From contig JAEDOD010000023.1 in the NCBI GenBank assembly GCA_016302165.1, positions 1 to 20,615 on the forward strand: a stretch of DNA of 20,615 bases, in the 5' to 3' direction. The notes beneath the pieces were generated by a model. The model was not told the origin of the DNA. It ran no database searches and saw nothing but the letters and a program-made list of their open reading frames with translations. A program made the translations under genes and the position numbers. Below, piece by piece: positions 13,887 to 20,615 of the stretch. This stretch comes from Sphaerochaetaceae bacterium. GTDB taxonomy: Bacteria; Spirochaetota; Spirochaetia; Sphaerochaetales; Sphaerochaetaceae. Positions within the stretch are counted from its first letter, which is position 1. Each line of letters opens with the position of its first letter.

Positions 13887-14389
13887 ACTTCACCTCCCAC
13901 TCTCATCATTATCCCTCCTCCGAAGGACGGGTAGACAGGTGAGAAAGAGTAGTGGAGAGGAATGGAGATGGAAAGGTACTCTCCTAGAGAAAAGCCCACT
14001 CCTCCTTCTATTCTCCTTTCCGCTGTCACAGCCTTTATTTCCGGATAATCCACCACTCCTGAGTAATAGGAGAGGAATAGGTTCACCAGAGTAAAGTAGT
14101 ACCGGGCAGAGATTCCTGCCATGGCTTTGTATTTACGGGGAACAGCAGAGCCATGGGAAGGAAGGGATGATGTTACATAGCTGATTCTGATGGGCATTGA
14201 CATTTCCAGGTCTCCCCATCTCCATCCAAGAGGGGAGAAATCTCCTCCGTAGGAAAGGGAAGTCCAGATTTCATCTTCAGCGATGGCGCTTTCGCTTTCG
14301 ACCATCATTGCCGCCGTCGGAGAGTAGGTGGCGTATGAAACGAAGGTCACTAAAACTAGAATATAGATAAGTAAGACATATTTCTTCAT
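13883..14389 (-). CDS. Exported, probably small outer-membrane barrel protein, unknown function
   Basis: A 168-residue protein with a cleavable-looking signal peptide (residues 1 to about 19, MKKYVLLIYILVLVTFVSYA). The mature part shows alternating hydrophobic and polar residues and Gly/Tyr-rich strands (SISIPLHYSFSPVYPSFGGG, ARYYFTLVNLFLSYY), typical of an eight-strand-sized beta-barrel. The C-terminus (MRVGGEV) lacks the usual terminal aromatic residue. No family is recognised. The start is ATG 14389, with GGAGG 5 nt upstream; an earlier ATG at 14401 contains that Shine-Dalgarno sequence. The gene overlaps the caspase-family gene by 4 bp and follows thiQ by 35 bp without a visible terminator. 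It may be the partner or anchor of the caspase. Confidence 0.75.
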   Translation of the reverse strand: MKKYVLLIYILVLVTFVSYATYSPTAAMMVESESAIAEDEIWTSLSYGGDFSPLGWRWGDLEMSMPIRISYVTSSLPSHGSAVPRKYKAMAGISARYYFTLVNLFLSYYSGVVDYPEIKAVTAERRIEGGVGFSLGEYLSISIPLHYSFSPVYPSFGGGIMMRVGGEV

Positions 14390-14424
14390 ATTGTCCTCCA
14401 TATCTATAACGCAATTTTTTCAGA

Positions 14425-15411
14425 TTATGACTGTACTTTTATGAGAGCATCCACCATTATCATCAAAGAAATGTATCTTTTCTTGGGTTTCAGAGGTGAG
14501 AAGGCAATAATTGGAAGGCCCTTGAACCAGAGACCTAGCACATATCCAGGTCCTGTATACTCTGCGCTTCTTACTTCCACATTGTTCATTACAAGGTGGT
14601 TTGGGTATAGGCCTCCATCCAGCATTTCTTCCGATACAGTTACGCTTTCAGGTCTGAAGAAGATGTAACCTTCCTTTCCTTCTCCGTAAAGAAGGGTGCA
14701 GGGAAGGGCTGTGCCTTCTCCTGTGAAGAAGGCTGTGAAAAGGTCAGGCGGATTTCTATATAGATCCTCGGGAGTTCCATAGGCCACGTTTCTTCCGTCC
14801 TTCATGATGAGGATTCTGTCTGCAATGGCAAATGCCTCCTCCCTGTCGTGGGTGACGTAGAGCATTGTGGTTCCTGTGGCATCATGGATGGCTCTGATGG
14901 CTCCTCTGAGCTTTTTCCTTAGTGGAGCGTCCAAGGCTGAAAGAGGTTCGTCCAGAAGAAGAATCTGAGGCTCTGATGCAATGGCTCTGGCAAGGGCCAC
15001 TCTCTGGGCTTCTCCACCGCTGAGCTCTGTAACCTTTCTCTTTTCATATCCAGGAAGACCCACCAGGGATAAAAGTTCCTTAGCTTTCTCCTTCCTTTCC
15101 TTCCTGGACTTAATCCTCATTCCATATTCGATGTTCTCTCCTGTATTCATGGAAGGAAACAGTGAGAAGTCCTGGAATACCATTCCAATGCCTCTCTGGT
15201 GGATTGGAAGCCTGGTGATGGAATTGCCATCTATCGTTATATCTCCGCTATCTGGATTCTCAATGCCGGAGAGAAGGGAAAGAAGGGTAGACTTTCCACC
15301 TCCAGAGGGGCCTAGGATGCAGACCAGCTCCCCCTTCTCAGCTTCAAAGGAAAGGGACATGTTGAATTCCTGGTATTTCTTCGTTACTTCCTTGACACTA
15401 AGATATGGCAT
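14425..15411 (-). CDS. thiQ: Thiamine ABC transporter, ATP-binding subunit
   Basis: ATPase that drives uptake of thiamine or its phosphates through ThiP. The 328 residues include Walker A GPSGGGKST (34-42), the Q-loop in VFQDFSLFPS, signature LSGGEAQRV, Walker B ILLLDEPLSALD and the H-loop in VTHDREEAF. A C-terminal extension of about 100 residues resembles the accessory domain of the Fe/sulfate/spermidine-type importer ATPases, so it is longer than E. coli ThiQ (about 230). The family alone would allow an iron or molybdate role; the substrate call rests on thiB and the TPP riboswitch. GGGAGG lies 6 nt before the ATG, and the start overlaps thiP by 14 bp. Confidence 0.87.
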   Translation of the reverse strand: MPYLSVKEVTKKYQEFNMSLSFEAEKGELVCILGPSGGGKSTLLSLLSGIENPDSGDITIDGNSITRLPIHQRGIGMVFQDFSLFPSMNTGENIEYGMRIKSRKERKEKAKELLSLVGLPGYEKRKVTELSGGEAQRVALARAIASEPQILLLDEPLSALDAPLRKKLRGAIRAIHDATGTTMLYVTHDREEAFAIADRILIMKDGRNVAYGTPEDLYRNPPDLFTAFFTGEGTALPCTLLYGEGKEGYIFFRPESVTVSEEMLDGGLYPNHLVMNNVEVRSAEYTGPGYVLGLWFKGLPIIAFSPLKPKKRYISLMIMVDALIKVQS

Positions 15412-17032
15412 TCTTTTCCTCCCTTTCTCCGATTGAGAATACTGTTATGGCAAGAATAAGGAGCAGAAGGGCAAGGGCTGATGCTCCCTGATAGTTGTAT
15501 TGGTTGATCATCTTGTAGATGAGGATTGGCAATGTAGTGACTTTTCCTTCCGCCAGGGCCATGGTTGCATTCACTTCTCCCATGGATAGGGCGAAGGCAA
15601 AGGCGAAGGCTCTTCTCCTATAAGGTGAGAGCATAGGACGGTCTATTTTCCTATATGTGTAGTATTGGCTCTTTCCCAGGCTCATGGAAGCATATTCCAG
15701 CCTCAGAGGGATTCTCTTCGCTCCTGGCATCATGGTCCTTATTGCAAAGGGCATTACTGTAACCAGGTGGGCAAGCATTACAAGAATGTAGGAAAGGAGA
15801 AGTGTCTTTCCTCTTATGGATGAAGCAAGGAAAGAGAAGCCAAGGCCTAGAGACACTGAGCCTGCAGCCATGGGAAGGGAAGTAAGGAGAGGAACGATTC
15901 TGCTTTTCCGTCTGACTGAAGAGATGGCTATGGCTGAGGAGAGGGATACGGCTGTAAGCGAAGAAGTAAGGGCAATTACAATGGAATTGATGATTGCTGA
16001 CAATCCGGTTCCGGCTCCTGTGGGAGCCTTGGAGATGATGTCATTCCAGGCCTTCAAGGTAAAGCTTCCATCCTTGGTGAAGAAGGCTCTGTAAAGAATG
16101 GAGAGAATGGGAGGAAGGATGAAGAGAAGGATCAGAAGGGAAAGGATAAAAGCTTCCAGACTTTTCAGTCCCTTGGTCTTTCTTATGGCTCTTCTTGCTC
16201 TGGAGCTTCTCTTCTCCTCTCTGCCATAGCCTGTAAAAAGGATAAGGAGAGCCATGATACAGAAGGAGAACAGGGCCAAGGATGAAGATGAGACAGTGTT
16301 TACATCAGTATAGGTGCGGCGGTATATTTCAGCTTCAATGGTGTAATATTTGGGGCTTCCTCCAAGGCTCATGACAATAAGGAAGGAAGGGAAGCAGAAA
16401 AGGAAGATAAGGAGGAAGGAGCTGAGAAGAGTTCCCCTTATCTTGGGAAGGGTGGTGGAGAAGAAGGTCTTTAGTCTTCCTTTTCCAAGTGTTCTGGAAG
16501 CCATTTCCTCCTTTTCATCCATATTGGAAAGGGCTGAGGTCAACAGTGACAGGGCCACAGGGAAGTTGAGATACACATGGGCAAGGATTACTGAGGGGAA
16601 GGAGAAAAGGAACTTTATTGGCTTTTCCACCAGGCCCAGGGAAATAAGAATTGAGTTAAGTATTCCATTGTTGCCATACCACACTACAAAGCCTAGGACC
16701 GCAAGGATTGAAGGGAGGGCGAAGGCTGTATCGCACATGGTAAGTATGGCCTTTCTCCCGAAGAAGGAGTAGTGGGAGAAGAATAGTGCGAAGGGTAAGG
16801 CTAGAGAAACGGAGATAATGGCAGAGAGAAAGGCCTGGTAGACAGTGAAACCCAAAAGGCGCCAGGTATAGCTGTCCAAAAGGGTCTTCAATGCCATTTC
16901 CGGCCCCTCTGAGAATGCCCTTGAGAACACGAAGTACAAGGGCAGAAGGAAAACCGTTACGGTTACCACAAGAGCCGGAATTGACAGTAATAGATAAAAT
17001 GTCTTTCTCTCTTTCACAGAATTATTTTGCAA
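15398..17032 (-). CDS. thiP: Thiamine ABC transporter, permease (two fused domains)
   Basis: Inner-membrane channel of the thiamine importer. The 544 residues contain about 12 hydrophobic segments in two homologous halves, each with the EAA-type loop that docks on the ATPase (near ASRTLGKGRLKTFFSTTLPK in the first half, and the ASMSLGKSQYYTYRKIDRP region in the second). Fused permeases of this size are typical of the ThiP/FbpB type. The start is TTG 17032, overlapping the thiB stop by 11 bp; no nearby ATG exists and a GTG at codon 6 has no Shine-Dalgarno sequence, so translation is probably coupled to thiB. Confidence 0.88.
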   Translation of the reverse strand: MQNNSVKERKTFYLLLSIPALVVTVTVFLLPLYFVFSRAFSEGPEMALKTLLDSYTWRLLGFTVYQAFLSAIISVSLALPFALFFSHYSFFGRKAILTMCDTAFALPSILAVLGFVVWYGNNGILNSILISLGLVEKPIKFLFSFPSVILAHVYLNFPVALSLLTSALSNMDEKEEMASRTLGKGRLKTFFSTTLPKIRGTLLSSFLLIFLFCFPSFLIVMSLGGSPKYYTIEAEIYRRTYTDVNTVSSSSLALFSFCIMALLILFTGYGREEKRSSRARRAIRKTKGLKSLEAFILSLLILLFILPPILSILYRAFFTKDGSFTLKAWNDIISKAPTGAGTGLSAIINSIVIALTSSLTAVSLSSAIAISSVRRKSRIVPLLTSLPMAAGSVSLGLGFSFLASSIRGKTLLLSYILVMLAHLVTVMPFAIRTMMPGAKRIPLRLEYASMSLGKSQYYTYRKIDRPMLSPYRRRAFAFAFALSMGEVNATMALAEGKVTTLPILIYKMINQYNYQGASALALLLLILAITVFSIGEREEKNAIS

Positions 17033-18023
17033 TGTTTTCTGTCCAATCTACAAGAAGATTGGAAGCTGTATCTGCACTTCCTGTGTAAAGTGTATCAGGA
17101 AGTGGGGCATAGCTGTAGGCCTCAGGAAGCTGAGCATCCATTGCAGCAGGATACATGCTGTTTGTTACAGCAAGGTTCACCTGGCCTTCGGAGAGCATGA
17201 AGTCGATGAAGGCTTCAGCTTCTTCCCTGTGCTTGGTTCCCTTGATGATTCCTACTCCTTCGATGGTTGCCTCGTGGCCTTCCTGGAAGATAAGGGTCTG
17301 ATAGCGGGTGGTGTCTTCATTCATTACGTGATACACAGGGCTTGTGGTGTAGCTCAAGACAATTGGAGCTTCACCTTCTGTGAAGAGGCCGTAGGCGCTT
17401 GACCAGCCGCTGGCGATAGTAAGGGCATTTTCTTCCATTGCCTTCCACCACTCAAGCCATCTGTCTCCAAGAGCGTTGTAGGTCCACATCATAAGGCCGG
17501 TTCCTACACTGCTGGTTCTTGGGTCGATGAGGATCACCTTGTCCTTATACTCAGGCTTTGTCAGGTCCCAAAGGCTCTTAGGTGGCTCGATGGAGCTTTC
17601 GCTGTCCCAGACAAAGGCGAATACACCCCAGTCGAAAGGAATGAGCCTGTTGGTGTCGTCAAAGATGATTGAAGGATAGATTGATGAAAGGTATGGAGTT
17701 GCATATGGCTCCAGGCGGTCGATGATCTTTGTTGTAAGGTCATCTGTTACTCCGAAGATTACATCACACTCTGTGTTATCACCTTCAAGAAGAACCTTGT
17801 TGATCACTTCAACAGCGTTTCCAGAAGCAACGACGTTGACCTTGATTCCTGTCTTCTCCTCAAAGGCAGGGATAAGGGTAGCGGCACTACCCCAGTCACC
17901 GCAGAAAGTATCGTAGGCATAGAGAGTGAGAGTCTTCTCTTCTCCAGCCTTTTCTTCAACTGGCTGTGCAGCCAGAGTCAGCACCATAAGTGCAGCCAAA
18001 AGGACAGAAATAGCCTTCTTCAT
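17022..18023 (-). CDS. thiB: Thiamine ABC transporter, substrate-binding protein
   Basis: Periplasmic binding protein that delivers thiamine, TMP or TPP to ThiP. The 333 residues start with a signal peptide (MKKAISVLLAALMVLTLAA) without a lipobox Cys, so the protein is probably soluble in the periplasm. ThiB-like features are LTLYAYDTF at the mature start, DPRTSSVGTGLMMW, and LSYTTSPVYH. AGGAGG lies 5 nt before the ATG, among the strongest ribosome-binding sites in the window. A TPP riboswitch lies 65 nt upstream, which makes the substrate assignment secure. Confidence 0.93.
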   Translation of the reverse strand: MKKAISVLLAALMVLTLAAQPVEEKAGEEKTLTLYAYDTFCGDWGSAATLIPAFEEKTGIKVNVVASGNAVEVINKVLLEGDNTECDVIFGVTDDLTTKIIDRLEPYATPYLSSIYPSIIFDDTNRLIPFDWGVFAFVWDSESSIEPPKSLWDLTKPEYKDKVILIDPRTSSVGTGLMMWTYNALGDRWLEWWKAMEENALTIASGWSSAYGLFTEGEAPIVLSYTTSPVYHVMNEDTTRYQTLIFQEGHEATIEGVGIIKGTKHREEAEAFIDFMLSEGQVNLAVTNSMYPAAMDAQLPEAYSYAPLPDTLYTGSADTASNLLVDWTENIAK

Positions 18024-18087
18024 GGAAAGCCTCCTAAAAGAAATATTCTGTCATGGGGATTAAATTTGTAGAAAGATATACTTCGTC

Positions 18088-18156
18088 GTTCCCTACGCTG
18101 GCATTACCCAGATCAGGTTCGAGGGTATTTCTCAGGTCTTTCGACCACCCCTAGAC
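18088..18156 (-). ncRNA. TPP riboswitch (THI element)
   Basis: The minus strand carries the conserved THI-box elements in order: CTAGGGG, the short P3 hairpin GGTCGAAAGACC, CTGAGA, ACCCTCGAACCTGATC, then TGGGTAATGCCAGCGTAGGGA. CTGAGA binds the pyrimidine of TPP, and the second half holds the pyrophosphate pocket. It controls thiB-thiP-thiQ and probably the two genes behind. Between the aptamer and the AGGAGG at 18035-18030 I see no hairpin plus T-run, so control is more likely of translation start than of termination. Confidence 0.95.
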
Positions 18157-18162
18157 ATAGAA

Positions 18163-18191
18163 ACATTACAGAAAAGAGAATAATTCATCAA
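18163..18191 (-). promoter_or_regulatory. Candidate promoter of the thi operon
   Basis: TTGATG (18191-18186), 17-bp spacer, TAATGT (18168-18163). The predicted start near 18156 coincides with the 5' edge of the riboswitch, but the -10 is weak. Its -35 overlaps the -35 of the divergent nnrD promoter. Confidence 0.35.
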
Positions 18192-18218
18192 GACAAATTC
18201 CCTTAATAATACTATATT
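18190..18218 (+). promoter_or_regulatory. Leaderless-type promoter of nnrD
   Basis: AAGACA (18190-18195), 17-bp spacer, TATATT (18213-18218), then CTATCC and ATG 18225. It has the same -10 and the same 6-nt distance to the ATG as the dapB promoter, and no Shine-Dalgarno sequence is present. Confidence 0.6.
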
Positions 18219-18224
18219 CTATCC

Positions 18225-19583
18225 ATGGAAGGACTATTCACTCTCCAGGAAGCATCAGACATTGACCATAGACTTATTTTGGAGAACTCCCTCAAGGAGA
18301 GTGAGCTCATTGACTCTGCTGCAAAGGGTGCCCTTGAGATAGCACGGAAATACATTGAGAACAAGAGAGTGCTTTTTCTTGTAGGGAAGGGAAATAACGG
18401 TAGTGATGCCCTCCATATGGCACTTCTTTCCCTCCCCTTGGCCGCTTCTGTCATGGTATATCCCATATTTGAAAATGGAAACCAAGAGAACATGAGGCGG
18501 CGGGAAGCTGTGGCCCCTTATCTGGTGGATGGCTTCAGGGAGTGCGATGTGGTGGTGGATGGCGTCTTCGGCTTCTCTTTTCACGGCTCCCTTTCTCCTT
18601 CTCTGGAATCCCTCTTTTCTTCTCTAGACAAGAGCTCTTCCTTCAAGATAGCCTTGGATGTTCCTTCAGCCTTCGCCTATTCGGCAGATCTTACAGTCAC
18701 TTTCATGTGCGGTAAAACTGAGCTCTACTACCCTGAAAACAGGAAAAAGTGCGGAAGGATAGAAGTCTTCAATCCTGGCTTTCCTTCGCGCCAGTTTCCT
18801 CTGTCAGAAGTGAAGCTTCTTTCCTCAGAGGATTATTCTCCTCTTCCAATCTCCTTTTTTGACTACAAGAATACCAGGGGCCACCTTCTGGTGGCAGGAG
18901 GAAGCCAAAGGTATATGGGCGCTCCCATACTTTCCTCCCTCTCTGCCTTCCATAGCGGCGTTGGACTGGTCTCCCTATACTCTGAGGAAATTGTTCTGGA
19001 TAAAGTCCTCTCATCCCATCCTTCCATCATGGGAGTAAGGAAGGAAAACCTTTCCTCACTGCGTGTTGGTGGCGTCCTGATGGGGCCAGGCTGGGGAGAA
19101 GGCAAAAGGGAAGTCATAGACCTTTATCTTTCCTCCTCCCTTCCTATGGTTCTGGACGCTGATGCAATAAAGCTGGTGAAGAAAGAGGACCGCTTCGGCT
19201 TCAGGGCTGTCCTTACTCCCCATATGGGAGAATACAGAAGGCTTCTCAGTAACCTTGGACTAGAGGAAGATGATTTCCTTACCACGCTGAAAAAGGTTGC
19301 CAAGACGCTGGAGTGCGTAATAATAGTGAAATCCAGCGTCATATGGATAACGGACGGAGACGAAACCTTTGTATGGGACGGCTCAAACCCAGCCTTGGGC
19401 GTTGCCGGCAGCGGCGATGTGCTTTCCGGAATAATCGGAGCCTTCCTTGCCCATGGAGAGAAGCCTCTTTCTGCAGCAATGAATGGAGTTATTCTCCACC
19501 AAACAAGCGGAAGAAAGGCTGCTGAGGCTCTTGGCTACTTCACTTCAGAGGACCTAATTGAGGAAGTGGGGAGGAACAGATGA
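18225..19583 (+). CDS. nnrD: Bifunctional NAD(P)HX epimerase / ADP-dependent dehydratase
   Basis: Metabolite-repair enzyme that returns damaged, hydrated NADH/NADPH to its active form. The N-terminal YjeF_N epimerase domain (residues 1 to about 205) has GKGNNGSDALH (54-64) and ALDVPS; the usual motif is GNNGGDG, so the second Gly is Ser and the Gly after Asp is Ala. The C-terminal ribokinase-like dehydratase domain (about 215-452) has AGGSQRYMGAP, MGPGWG, LDADAIKL, LTPHMGEY and GSGDVLSGIIGAF with catalytic D398. The length of 452 is somewhat short for the fused bacterial form (about 490-500). Some epimerase conservation is lost, so that half may be weaker. First gene of a three-gene unit that overlaps the next gene by 4 bp. 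Confidence 0.92.
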   Translation: MEGLFTLQEASDIDHRLILENSLKESELIDSAAKGALEIARKYIENKRVLFLVGKGNNGSDALHMALLSLPLAASVMVYPIFENGNQENMRRREAVAPYLVDGFRECDVVVDGVFGFSFHGSLSPSLESLFSSLDKSSSFKIALDVPSAFAYSADLTVTFMCGKTELYYPENRKKCGRIEVFNPGFPSRQFPLSEVKLLSSEDYSPLPISFFDYKNTRGHLLVAGGSQRYMGAPILSSLSAFHSGVGLVSLYSEEIVLDKVLSSHPSIMGVRKENLSSLRVGGVLMGPGWGEGKREVIDLYLSSSLPMVLDADAIKLVKKEDRFGFRAVLTPHMGEYRRLLSNLGLEEDDFLTTLKKVAKTLECVIIVKSSVIWITDGDETFVWDGSNPALGVAGSGDVLSGIIGAFLAHGEKPLSAAMNGVILHQTSGRKAAEALGYFTSEDLIEEVGRNR

Positions 19584-19984
19584 TCCAGTGCTATATCCTT
19601 TCCATTCTCTATCTCCTTCTTTCCGCCCTGCTTTTTCTGCAGAACAGGTACAGGGTTCAGCTTTCCTCCTTTCTTCGTCTTTCATCATTTCTCAGGGAGA
19701 ACAGGAAGGCTTTGGGCATATTTGTTGCCTCAGGATTCCTGCTTGTCTTTGTGTTGGCCCTTCTCCCTCTTTCTCCTGGTCCCATGGTCCTGGGAGACCT
19801 TATTCCCTTACTTATGATCACATATGATTCCCTATACTTTCTCATTGTCTTTTCCAGGGACGAGGGGGAGAGCAGAAAGGATTACCTGGATATAGGAAAG
19901 GAGAGCAGGAAGGTATTCCTTGGCTACCTGAACATTGCTGTAGCGGTCCTGCACTTCATATTTCCCACTTTTGTATTGTTGTAG
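19580..19984 (+). CDS. Small integral membrane protein of unknown function
   Basis: A 134-residue protein with about four hydrophobic segments: YILSILYLLLSALLFL near the N-terminus, ALGIFVASGFLLVFVLALL, MVLGDLIPLLMITYDSLYFLIVF, and a last one ending in IAVAVLHFIFPTFVLL. A charged loop (SRDEGESRKDYLDIGKESRK) lies before the last segment. I do not recognise the family. GGAGG lies 6 nt before the ATG, and the start overlaps the nnrD stop (ATGA), so it is translationally coupled to nnrD. Nine bases separate it from the Nudix gene, so it is part of the same operon. A role linked to nucleotide repair would be guesswork. Confidence 0.75.
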   Translation: MIQCYILSILYLLLSALLFLQNRYRVQLSSFLRLSSFLRENRKALGIFVASGFLLVFVLALLPLSPGPMVLGDLIPLLMITYDSLYFLIVFSRDEGESRKDYLDIGKESRKVFLGYLNIAVAVLHFIFPTFVLL

Positions 19985-19993
19985 GAGGAGACA

Positions 19994-20404
19994 ATGGAAG
20001 AGAGGTTGACCACAGCAGGAGTTGCCTACAGGAATGGAGAATTTCTGGTTGCCAGAAGGGAAAAGGGAGGGCCTCTCTCTGAAAAATGGGAATTTGTGGG
20101 GGGAAAGAACAGGTGGGGAGAAACCATTGAAGAGTCTCTGGAAAGGGAATGGAAGGAGGAACTGGATCTGGACATCTCTCCTAGGGAGTATCTCTGCGAA
20201 ACGGAATTCATCAACGGTGGCGTCCACTATACTCTGAAGTGCCATAGGGTGGAGATAATTGGAGGAAACATCAGACTGAAGGTCCATGAGGATGTAAAAT
20301 GGGTAAGAGAGGAGGAGCTTGCCAAGCTGGACTTTGGACCCTCGGATTCCAGGATCAGGGACTGGATCCTTTCCAATGTCCAATGCTTCAAGAGCCATCA
20401 GTGA
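19994..20404 (+). CDS. Nudix hydrolase, MutT-like
   Basis: A 136-residue single-domain pyrophosphohydrolase. The Nudix box runs from G37 to L59 (GKNRWGE, seven residues, then REWKEELDL) with the metal-binding glutamates E52, E55 and E56. The final Gly of the textbook box is Asp, which is common in MutT-like enzymes. WEFVGGK and the small size resemble 8-oxo-dGTP diphosphatases, but the substrate cannot be fixed from sequence. AGGAGGA precedes the ATG at good spacing. Last gene of the nnrD unit, so oxidative or hydrative nucleotide housekeeping is a sensible common theme. Confidence 0.88.
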   Translation: MEERLTTAGVAYRNGEFLVARREKGGPLSEKWEFVGGKNRWGETIEESLEREWKEELDLDISPREYLCETEFINGGVHYTLKCHRVEIIGGNIRLKVHEDVKWVREEELAKLDFGPSDSRIRDWILSNVQCFKSHQ

Positions 20405-20432
20405 TGGTTGTGGCTAGACCATAGGGAACCAT
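20404..20432 (+). terminator. Weak hairpin after the Nudix gene, doubtful terminator
   Basis: ATGGTT (20404-20409) and AACCAT (20427-20432) can pair around a 17-nt loop, followed by AGACAATTTC. The loop also contains one of two direct copies of ACCATAG (20418-20424, 20428-20434). The T-tract is poor. Nothing else is seen between 20405 and 20508. Confidence 0.2.
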
Positions 20433-20508
20433 AGACAATTTCTTCCTGTGCTCAAGTTCCTTCAGCTATTTCAGGACTCATAAAACATATATCTTTTTAA
20501 ACAAGAAG

Positions 20509-20543
20509 CTATAAATGAAAATGGCCACAGGTTCACTGTGGCC
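20509..20543 (-). terminator. Rho-independent terminator of the gene entering from the right edge
   Basis: Minus-strand GGCCACAG (20543-20536), loop TGAAC, CTGTGGCC (20530-20523): a perfect 8-bp GC-rich stem, followed by ATTTTCATTT. It lies 19 nt past the stop of the partial gene and has the same ATTTTC tail as the glnS terminator. Confidence 0.85.
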
Positions 20544-20562
20544 GGTAAGGAACAGAAAAAGA

Positions 20563-20615
20563 TTAGATTACTGTTCCATCAGGAATGATTGCATTCTTGT
20601 TGATTACAATGATTC
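20563..20615 (-). CDS. C-terminal end of a protein resembling glucose-1-phosphate adenylyltransferase
   Basis: Only the last 16 codons are in the window (minus strand, stop TAA at 20565-20563), encoding IIVINKNAIIPDGTVI. This hexapeptide-repeat-like ending (left-handed beta-helix) is what I expect at the C-terminus of GlgC-type ADP-glucose pyrophosphorylases, but other nucleotidyltransferases with such a tail are possible. A strong terminator follows, which supports a real gene end. Confidence 0.55.
   Translation of the reverse strand, partial: IIVINKNAIIPDGTVI

Noticed and set aside
1..20615. CRISPR arrays, tRNA genes, insertion sequences, phage or toxin-antitoxin genes
   Set aside because: No spaced direct repeats, cloverleaf-like sequences, transposase motifs or typical small gene pairs were found on either strand.

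Overview
The window looks like chromosomal DNA from a diderm, probably host-associated bacterium, most likely a spirochaete of the Sphaerochaeta kind. This is inference. It rests on an exported small barrel-like protein and a lipoprotein-like caspase (two membranes), the DapL route to diaminopimelate, a divergent LysA and a stand-alone E2-like acyltransferase of types I associate with clostridia and spirochaetes, and strong use of AGA/AGG for arginine. No rRNA, tRNA, CRISPR, IS element or phage gene was seen. The content is mostly housekeeping with a few unexplained genes.

Layout. 1-350 (-): membrane protein cut by the window edge, with an apparent one-base frameshift near its start. 459-2204 (-): glnS with promoter and terminator. 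2478-5293: four single genes in alternating orientation (E2-like protein, unknown beta-rich protein, PfkB-like half protein, methyltransferase). 5382-12887 (+): htrA-uvrB (overlapping), then a complete-looking dapB-dapA-dapL-lysA operon. 12888-18156 (-): a TPP riboswitch followed by thiB-thiP-thiQ, then a signal-peptide barrel-like protein and a caspase-family lipoprotein, all closely spaced. 18225-20404 (+): nnrD (NAD(P)HX epimerase/dehydratase), a small membrane protein and a Nudix hydrolase. 20509-20615 (-): terminator and last codons of a gene that resembles glgC.

The most striking signal is not a gene. Five genes that head transcription units (the 3752 gene, the methyltransferase, htrA, dapB, nnrD) lack a Shine-Dalgarno sequence. 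Instead each has a -10-like TANNNT hexamer exactly 6 nt before the ATG, and the two bases before the ATG are always CC. Four also have a recognisable -35 box at 17-18 bp. This predicts transcription starting at the A of the start codon (leaderless mRNAs). Nearly all genes inside operons, by contrast, have good Shine-Dalgarno sequences (thiP is the exception).

A second theme is compaction. Two convergent pairs have abutting stop codons with no spacer, and in each the likely terminator hairpin of one gene lies inside the coding end of the other. The most interesting protein-level feature is the barrel/caspase pair at the tail of a thiamine-regulated operon.
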